In this document: piece after piece, positions 1-4,547 of the stretch | Layout of the letters: each line of letters starts with the position of its first letter | How positions within the stretch are numbered: position 1 is the stretch's first letter | Assembly (NCBI GenBank): GCA_913055965.1 | Contig: CAJXKX010000182.1 | Location: 1-5,279, forward strand | Reading direction: 5' to 3' | Source of the DNA: an uncultured Roseovarius sp. | GTDB taxonomy: Bacteria; Pseudomonadota; Alphaproteobacteria; Rhodobacterales; Rhodobacteraceae | Length of the DNA: 5,279 nucleotides | Notes under the pieces: generated by a model | What the model was told of the DNA's origin: nothing | Databases searched by the model: none | What the model saw: only the letters and a program-made list of their open reading frames with translations | Position numbers and translations under genes: made by a program

Positions 1-9
1 CGGAATCAA

Positions 10-25
10 GGTGCCGCAAGGCACC
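10..25 (+). other. Hairpin with GCAA tetraloop, possible 3' end of an RNA
   Basis: A perfect 6-bp stem, GGTGCC (10-15) against GGCACC (20-25), closes a GCAA loop (16-19), which fits the stable GNRA tetraloop class. It lies just before the terminator at 34-65. None of the three forward frames meets a stop before base 82, beyond the terminator. If the upstream gene encodes protein, its stop must therefore lie left of the window and this hairpin is in a 3' untranslated region. Otherwise it may belong to a small RNA. The owner cannot be identified from this window. Confidence 0.4.
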
Positions 26-33
26 GCCGCGCG

Positions 34-65
34 AGCGCCCGACCGCCCCCCGGGCGGGCGCTTTT
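34..65 (+). terminator. Rho-independent terminator for a gene left of the window
   Basis: AGCGCCCG (34-41) pairs perfectly with CGGGCGCT (55-62), giving an 8-bp, almost all-GC stem followed by a short T tract (62-65). The 13-base loop can pair further in an alternative fold, CCGCCC (43-48) with GGGCGG (52-57). The orientation ends transcription coming rightward from outside the window. The short T run, with a C at 66, is the main weakness. Confidence 0.7.
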
Positions 66-215
66 CTACGTCTCAAATTATTGATAACTCAAAAAGATGT
101 GGCACCATAAAGTGCGCCGTTCCATCGTTGGAGCGCCCACCCGCGGTCGGGCCCACGCGCGGCTCACCCAATGACCGCAACAGGCCAGCCCCCATCGCGC
201 ACCACGACAGATCGT
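66..215. other. Non-coding interval between terminator and amidase stop
   Basis: No convincing gene is visible. Bases 66-112 are clearly AT-rich compared with the rest of the window, while the remainder returns to high GC. A short hairpin (118-124 with 129-135, loop TCGT) is not followed by a T run. On the minus strand an imperfect stem at 101-117 (GGCAC against GTGCGC with one bulged base) is followed after five bases by five T residues (the A run at 91-95 on the plus strand). That is a weak candidate terminator for the amidase gene. A TTGATA at 81 and CATAAA at 106 are 19 bases apart, too loose to call a promoter. Confidence 0.4.
91..117 (-). terminator. Weak candidate terminator downstream of the amidase gene
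   Basis: Read on the minus strand, a five-pair stem with one bulged G (bases 117-112 with 105-101, loop over 106-111) is followed five bases later by a run of five T (95-91). It lies about 100 bases past the amidase stop, in the right orientation. The stem is short and the T run is separated from it, so this is only a possibility. Confidence 0.25.
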
Positions 216-1550
216 TCACGCCGCACCCAGCGCCGCCTCCGCCGCAGCCGCCACGCGCAACAGCCGCTCCTCGCCGAACGGCGCGCCGCACAGCATCAGG
301 CCGCAGGACGGCACCCCCGCAGGCAGCGTGACCGCGCAGAGCCCCATCAGGTTGCCCACCCGCGTGTTGCGCAGCGTCAGCAGGTTCTCGGTGACGTAAT
401 ATTCCTCGTCCTCCATCAGCCGGCCATGATCGGGGGGCAGGTTGGGCGCGCTTGGCATCAACACCGCGTCATAGCCCGCCACCCGCGCATGCCAGGCCGC
501 GCGCAGCCCCTCCAGCTTGCGCCACCCGTCCACGTAATCGGCGGCGGAAAACGCAGCCCCGCCGCGAAACCGCTCGCGAATGGGCGCGAACATCTTCTCC
601 GGCGCGGCCTCGATCTCGTCGCGCCACAGACCATAGGCCTCGCCCGCGAATAGCAGCGATGACAGCGGCATCGCCTCGGCCACTTCGGGGGCCTCGATCT
701 CCTCGATCATGGCACCGGCGTCGCGCAGCCGGGCGCAGGCCGCGGCATAACCCGCCTCGGGGGCCTCGCGCAGATCGTCCATCACCACGGTCTGCAGCGC
801 GGCAAAGCGCATCCCCGACAGCGACACACCGCGCAAATCCGCCGGTTTTCCGCCTTCGAGCGCGGCCAGCATCAGGGCGCAATCCTCGACCGAGCGCGCC
901 AGCGGCCCCACCGTATCGAACCGCGCGCAGAGCGGCACCACCCCCTCGCACGAGACGCGGCCCGCCGTGGTCTTGAGCCCGACCAGATCGTTCCACGCGG
1001 CTGGGATGCGCACCGATCCGCCGGTGTCCGACCCGATCCCGCAGGCGGCCAGATCGAAGGCCACGCTCGCCGCCGCCCCCGAGGACGACCCGCCGGGCAC
1101 CGCGTCGGGGTTGTTGACGCAGGGCGGCGTCGCGGTGACCGGGTTGAGGCCCAGGCCGGAGAAGGCCAGTTCGCTCATATGGGTCTTGCCGAGGCAGACC
1201 AGCCCCGCCGCCGTGCCATTTCGCAGTACCTCGGCGTCGCGCGCGGGCACGCGGCCCTTGAGCAGCGCCGATCCCGCCTCGGTCGCCACGCCTGCACTGT
1301 CGAAGAGGTCTTTCCAGCTGACCGGCACGCCGTCCAATGGCCCGCGCCGCTGTCCGGCGCGCGCCCGCGCCGCCGCTGCCGCCGCCTCGGCGCGGGCGCG
1401 GCTCTCGGTCACGGCGCTGTAGATGCGGTCGCGCAGGGGATGGGCCGCGATCGCCGCGAGATAGGTGTCGGTCAGCGCCTCCGGGTCGATCTCCCCGCGT
1501 CCGATCCCACACCCCAACGCGCCCGCGCTCATCCTCAGCCAGTCCTGCAT
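216..1550 (-). CDS. Amidase-signature family hydrolase
   Basis: A 444-residue serine hydrolase of the amidase-signature family, which cleaves C-N amide bonds through a Ser-cisSer-Lys triad. The catalytic Lys is K80 in GVPVSWKDLFD, the cis-Ser is S155 in GGSSSG (153-158), and the nucleophile is S179 in GSDTGGSVRIPAA. The 24-residue Ser-Ser spacing matches malonamidase and FAAH as I recall them. No signal peptide or membrane segment is seen, so it is probably cytoplasmic. The frame opens at an ATG at 1580, but the ATG at 1550 is preferred: GGGGGAG (1563-1557) sits six bases upstream of it, whereas the 1580 ATG has no ribosome site, and MQDWLRMSAG resembles family N-termini. No gatB or gatC lies beside it, so a GatA role in tRNA amidation is unlikely and the substrate is unknown. 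It is transcribed away from the ubiquinone hydroxylase gene. Confidence 0.92.
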   Translation of the reverse strand: MQDWLRMSAGALGCGIGRGEIDPEALTDTYLAAIAAHPLRDRIYSAVTESRARAEAAAAAARARAGQRRGPLDGVPVSWKDLFDSAGVATEAGSALLKGRVPARDAEVLRNGTAAGLVCLGKTHMSELAFSGLGLNPVTATPPCVNNPDAVPGGSSSGAAASVAFDLAACGIGSDTGGSVRIPAAWNDLVGLKTTAGRVSCEGVVPLCARFDTVGPLARSVEDCALMLAALEGGKPADLRGVSLSGMRFAALQTVVMDDLREAPEAGYAAACARLRDAGAMIEEIEAPEVAEAMPLSSLLFAGEAYGLWRDEIEAAPEKMFAPIRERFRGGAAFSAADYVDGWRKLEGLRAAWHARVAGYDAVLMPSAPNLPPDHGRLMEDEEYYVTENLLTLRNTRVGNLMGLCAVTLPAGVPSCGLMLCGAPFGEERLLRVAAAAEAALGAA

Positions 1551-1556
1551 CGCCTG

Positions 1557-1563
1557 CTCCCCC
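1557..1563 (-). promoter_or_regulatory. Ribosome binding site deciding the amidase start
   Basis: On the minus strand GGGGGAG is followed by six bases and then the ATG at 1550. It lies inside the longer frame that opens at 1580. It is the only good Shine-Dalgarno match near the gene's 5' end and favours the 444-residue product over the 454-residue one. Confidence 0.6.
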
Positions 1564-1579
1564 ATCGGTTCGAAAACCA

Positions 1580-1609
1580 TTGCTAGCGTCCGATCCGCGC
1601 ATGGACAAT
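1580..1609 (+). promoter_or_regulatory. Weak candidate promoter for the hydroxylase gene
   Basis: TTGCTA (1580-1585) and GACAAT (1604-1609) are 18 bases apart, a loose sigma-70-like pair in the gap between two divergent genes. If used, transcription would begin near 1616. That would exclude the in-frame ATG at 1601 and leave 1637 as the start. Both hexamers deviate from consensus, so this is suggestive only. Confidence 0.25.
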
Positions 1610-1636
1610 CCCGCGCGCACCGACATATTGAAGGGC

Positions 1637-2854
1637 ATGGAGCATGACAGCGACCTTCTCATCATCGGCGGCGGGCTGAACGGCCCGGCGCTGGCGCTCG
1701 CCGCGGCCCGGGCGGGGCTTTCCTCGACCGTGATCGACGCCCTGCCCGAGCCCGCCCGCAAGGAGGCCGGTTTCGACGGGCGCGCCTATGCGCTGGCGCT
1801 CGCCTCGGTGCGGCTGTTGCGCAACCTCGGGCTCTGGGAGCGGGTGGCGGAAAACGCCCAGCCGATGCTGGAAATCAAGGTCTCGGACGGGCGCGCGGGC
1901 GAGGGCCCGTCGCCCTTCTTCCTGCATTTCGACCATGCCGAGATCGAGGAAGGGCCGATGGGCCAGATGCTCGAGGATCGCTTCCTGCGCCGCGCGCTGC
2001 TCGACGCGATGGACGCGGAGCCGCGCATCGCGCAGGTTTCGGGCGATCGCGTCACCGCGCAGGAGGTGGACGAGACCGGCGTGACCGTCACCCTCGCCTC
2101 GGGCAAGGTGCTGCGCGGGCGGCTTCTGATCGGGGCGGACGGGCGCGCCTCGGGCACCGCCCGGCGCGCGGGCATCCGGCGCACCGGCTGGGGCTATGGC
2201 CAGACCGCGCTTGTCGCGGCCATCGAGCACGCGTTGCCCCATCACGGCATCGCGCATCAGTTCTTCATGCCGCCGGGGCCGCTTGCCATCCTGCCGCTGC
2301 CGGGCAACGTAAGCTCGATCGTCTGGTCAGAGACCGACGAGACCGCGGCCCGTTTCGCCGCCCTGCCCGACGCCGACTTCATGGAGGTGCTGCGCCCGCG
2401 CTTTGGCGATTTCCTGGGCGACATCAAGCTGCGCGGCACGCGCTACACCTACCCGCTCTCGCTCACCGTGGCACAGAGCTTTACGGCTCCCCGCCTCGCC
2501 CTCGTGGGCGACGCCGCCCATGGCATGCACCCGATCGCGGGGCAGGGCCTGAATGCCGGCTTGCGCGACGTGGCGGCGCTGGCGCAGGTGATGACCGAGG
2601 CCAGCCGCCGGGGCGAGGATATCGCCGCCGCCGACGTGCTCGCCCGCTACCAGCAATGGCGGCGCTTCGACACCGCGACGCTCGCGGTGGCCACCGACCT
2701 CACCAACCGTCTGTTTTCCAATGACAATCCGCTCTTGCGGGCGGCGCGCGATCTCGGCATGGGCGCGCTGTCGCACATGCCCGCCCTGCGCCGGGGCTTC
2801 ATCCGCGAGGCGGCGGGGCTCACGGGCGATCTGCCCGCGCTGATGAAGGGCTGA
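1637..2854 (+). CDS. UbiH/UbiF/VisC/COQ6-family FAD-dependent hydroxylase
   Basis: A 405-residue flavoprotein monooxygenase of the family that hydroxylates the ubiquinone precursor ring, using FAD, NAD(P)H and O2. Seen in order: an N-terminal beta-alpha-beta FAD fold with GGGLNG (11-16), the FDGRAYALA stretch (47-55), the DG motif GADGRASGTARRAG (166-179), and the GD motif LVGDAAHGMHPIAGQGLNAG (289-308). The run HPIAGQGLNAGLRD (298-311) fits the UbiH family signature H-P-x-[AG]-G-Q-G-x-N-x-G-x2-D. Length is normal for the family. The start at 1637 places the FAD fold at the usual position; an in-frame ATG at 1601 would add 12 residues. Neither has a well-spaced ribosome site, since GAAGGG ends only one base before 1637. 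Which ring carbon is hydroxylated (UbiH, UbiF, UbiI or UbiL type) cannot be decided here, so no symbol is given. The gene ends 25 bases from the convergent rnd stop. Confidence 0.91.
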   Translation: MEHDSDLLIIGGGLNGPALALAAARAGLSSTVIDALPEPARKEAGFDGRAYALALASVRLLRNLGLWERVAENAQPMLEIKVSDGRAGEGPSPFFLHFDHAEIEEGPMGQMLEDRFLRRALLDAMDAEPRIAQVSGDRVTAQEVDETGVTVTLASGKVLRGRLLIGADGRASGTARRAGIRRTGWGYGQTALVAAIEHALPHHGIAHQFFMPPGPLAILPLPGNVSSIVWSETDETAARFAALPDADFMEVLRPRFGDFLGDIKLRGTRYTYPLSLTVAQSFTAPRLALVGDAAHGMHPIAGQGLNAGLRDVAALAQVMTEASRRGEDIAAADVLARYQQWRRFDTATLAVATDLTNRLFSNDNPLLRAARDLGMGALSHMPALRRGFIREAAGLTGDLPALMKG

Positions 2855-2879
2855 GGGTCCGCGCGGCCCGCGCCGGGCG

Positions 2880-4046
2880 TCAGAGCGGCACAGCCGCCAC
2901 TTCCTCGCCGCGCACCACGAGGCCGATCTCGCCCCGGCAGAGGCGCAGCGCATCCTCGCCGAACACCTCGCGCCGCCAGCCCGAGAGCGCGGGCACGTCG
3001 CGCCCGCCCGCCGCCAGATGGTCGAGATCGGCGGCGCTGGCCAGGAGCCGCCCGGCGACGCCGCTCTGGTCGCTGCGCGCCTTCAGGAGCACGCGCAGCA
3101 TGTCCGCGATGGCCGGGTTGGCCTGTGCCTTGCCGTGGGTTTCGGGGGCGAGGCGCGGCAGGTCCTCTTGCGGGCAGTCGAGCCCTGCCCTGACCGCGGC
3201 GAGGATGCCATCGGCGATCTCGCCCTTGCGCGCCTCGCGCAAGAGCAGCCGCGCGCGGCCCAGATCCTGATGCGATTGCGGCTTGGTCGCGGCCAGTTCG
3301 AGCAGCGCGTCGTCCTTGTAGACGCGGCTGCGCGGCACATCGCGCGCCTGCGCATACTCCTCGCGGAACCGCGCCAGTTCGCGCAGGATGCCCAGGAACC
3401 GCGGCGCTGTGTTGCGGGTCTTGAGACGCCGCCACGCCTCGGCGGGATCGGTGCGGTAGGTCTCGGGATCGGCCAGCGTCCGCAGCTCTTCCTCGACCCA
3501 CGCGCTGCGCCCGGTCTTTTCGAGCTTGGCCGCAAGGTGTTCGTAAATCTGGCGCAGATGCGTGACATCGGCCAGCGCGTAGGATTTCTGCGCGTCCGAC
3601 AGCGGGCGGCGCGACCAGTCGGTGAAGCGCGAACTCTTGTCCACCGAGGCGCGGGCGATCTTGCGCACAAGCGTCTCGTACCCCGCCTGATCGCCGAAAC
3701 CGCACACCATCGCCGCCACCTGCGTGTCGAAGAGCGGCGCGGGGATCACGCCCTCGGCGACAGCGAAAATCTCGAGGTCCTGCCGCGCGGCGTGGAACAC
3801 CTTGACCACGGACGGGTCGCGAAAGAGATCGTAGAGCGGCGCGAGCGACAGCGCCTCGCCGCCCGCGATCGGATCGACCAGCACCGCTCCCTCCTCGCCG
3901 GTGCCGGGCATGGCAAGCTGCACGAGGCAGAGGCGGGAATAATAGGTGCGCTCGCGCAGGAACTCGGTATCGACGGTGACATAGGGATGCGCGCGCGCCG
4001 CCTCGCAGAACGCGGCGAGCGCCTCGGTGGTGGTGATGGTCTGCAT
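2880..4046 (-). CDS. rnd: Ribonuclease D
   Basis: A 388-residue 3'-5' exoribonuclease that trims the 3' ends of tRNA precursors and other stable RNAs in the cytoplasm. All DEDDy-class motifs are present: Exo I VDTEF (D26, E28), Exo II HAARQDLEIF (D90), and Exo III YALAD (Y156, D160), which bind the two catalytic metal ions. An HRDC-type nucleic-acid-binding domain follows at roughly residues 203-283, including WRRLKTR and ELAATKP. Length is close to E. coli RNase D (375 as I recall). The frame is open from a GTG at 4070, but the ATG at 4046 is chosen because MQTITTTEAL matches the family N-terminus and AGAGG lies four bases upstream. It converges with the hydroxylase gene. It follows a purN-like 3' end by 99 bases, an order I recall from Rhodobacteraceae, so it may be co-transcribed with purine genes in the intact genome. 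The reading frame looks undamaged. Confidence 0.95.
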   Translation of the reverse strand: MQTITTTEALAAFCEAARAHPYVTVDTEFLRERTYYSRLCLVQLAMPGTGEEGAVLVDPIAGGEALSLAPLYDLFRDPSVVKVFHAARQDLEIFAVAEGVIPAPLFDTQVAAMVCGFGDQAGYETLVRKIARASVDKSSRFTDWSRRPLSDAQKSYALADVTHLRQIYEHLAAKLEKTGRSAWVEEELRTLADPETYRTDPAEAWRRLKTRNTAPRFLGILRELARFREEYAQARDVPRSRVYKDDALLELAATKPQSHQDLGRARLLLREARKGEIADGILAAVRAGLDCPQEDLPRLAPETHGKAQANPAIADMLRVLLKARSDQSGVAGRLLASAADLDHLAAGGRDVPALSGWRREVFGEDALRLCRGEIGLVVRGEEVAAVPL

Positions 4047-4050
4047 CTGG

Positions 4051-4055
4051 CCTCT
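4051..4055 (-). promoter_or_regulatory. Ribosome binding site for rnd
   Basis: AGAGG on the minus strand ends four bases before the ATG at 4046. The spacing is short but workable. It favours this ATG over the GTG eight codons upstream at 4070, which has no purine-rich stretch at a suitable distance. Confidence 0.45.
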
Positions 4056-4108
4056 GCTCTCTGGTGTCACGGTGCGCCTGTCTCGGTGCCGCGCGCCCCG
4101 TGCAGGGC

Positions 4109-4137
4109 GGTATATCGCAGCGACGCGCCGAAGGAAA
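4109..4137 (-). promoter_or_regulatory. Weak candidate promoter for rnd
   Basis: Reading the minus strand through the 99-base gap before rnd, TTTCCT (4137-4132) and TATACC (4114-4109) are 17 bases apart. The -10-like element resembles consensus at four of six places and the -35-like element at three. It would let rnd be expressed independently of purN. This is weak pattern evidence only. Confidence 0.22.
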
Positions 4138-4145
4138 TGCCCCGC

Positions 4146-4547
4146 TCAGGGCAGCATGACCGGGTGCCGGTCCCCGGCGGCAAAGCGGCGCAATACCATG
4201 GGATAGAGGATGTGCTCCTGTTCCAGCACCCGCGCGGCGAGGCTCTCGGCCGTATCGTCCGGCAGCACCGGCACCCGCGCCTGCCCGAGGATCGGGCCAT
4301 CGTCGAGCGCGGGCGTGACCTCGTGGACGGTGCATCCCGCCTCGGCATCGCCCGCGGCGAGGGCGCGGGAATGGGTATCGAGCCCGCGATATTTCGGCAG
4401 CAGCGAGGGGTGGATGTTGAGCATCCGCCCCTGCCACGGGGTGACGAACCCGGCGGTGAGCACGCGCATGAAGCCCGCCAGCGCGATCAGGTCGATGGCA
4501 TGGGGGGCGAGGCACGCGGCGAGCGCGGCCTCGAAGGCCGCGCGGTC
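4146..4547 (-). pseudogene. purN: PurN C-terminal fragment (phosphoribosylglycinamide formyltransferase)
   Basis: The last ~133 residues of the chimeric frame are the C-terminal two thirds of PurN, which transfers formyl from 10-formyltetrahydrofolate to GAR in purine synthesis. Visible are LIALAGFMRVL, NIHPSLLPKYRG (the Asn and His match E. coli N106 and H108), and the TPALDDGPI segment holding the catalytic Asp (D144 in E. coli). QEHILYPMVLRRFA is the usual C-terminal helix region. Aligned from memory to E. coli PurN (212 residues), the match starts at about residue 63, so the N-terminal half-fold with the GSNLQA-type phosphate-binding loop is missing. Catalytic residues are kept, but GAR binding should be lost. 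The position 99 bases upstream of rnd, in the same direction, suggests this end of the fusion belongs to the same chromosome as rnd. Confidence 0.88.

Noticed and set aside
11..331. 106-codon plus-strand frame across the left terminator
   Set aside because: It runs through the terminator stem and the AT-rich interval, has Pro/Arg-rich composition and no ribosome site, and ends antisense to the amidase.
1337..1636. N-terminal extension of the hydroxylase frame upstream of 1637
   Set aside because: The added residues are low-complexity Arg/Pro/Ser antisense to the amidase 5' end, and the FAD fold begins at the normal distance from 1637.
469..1761. 430-codon minus-strand frame overlapping the amidase gene
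   Set aside because: It is a frame-shifted shadow of the amidase; the catalytic motifs are in the other frame.
2855..2879. GC-rich gap between the convergent hydroxylase and rnd stops as a bidirectional terminator
   Set aside because: Only a 4-bp stem (GCGC at 2861 and 2870) with no T run on either strand; the better pairing would need a 1-base loop.
2647..4515. 622-codon minus-strand frame overlapping purN, rnd and the hydroxylase gene
   Set aside because: It is an Arg/Ala/Gly/Pro-rich shadow in another frame of rnd and the PurN fragment, running on antisense to the hydroxylase.
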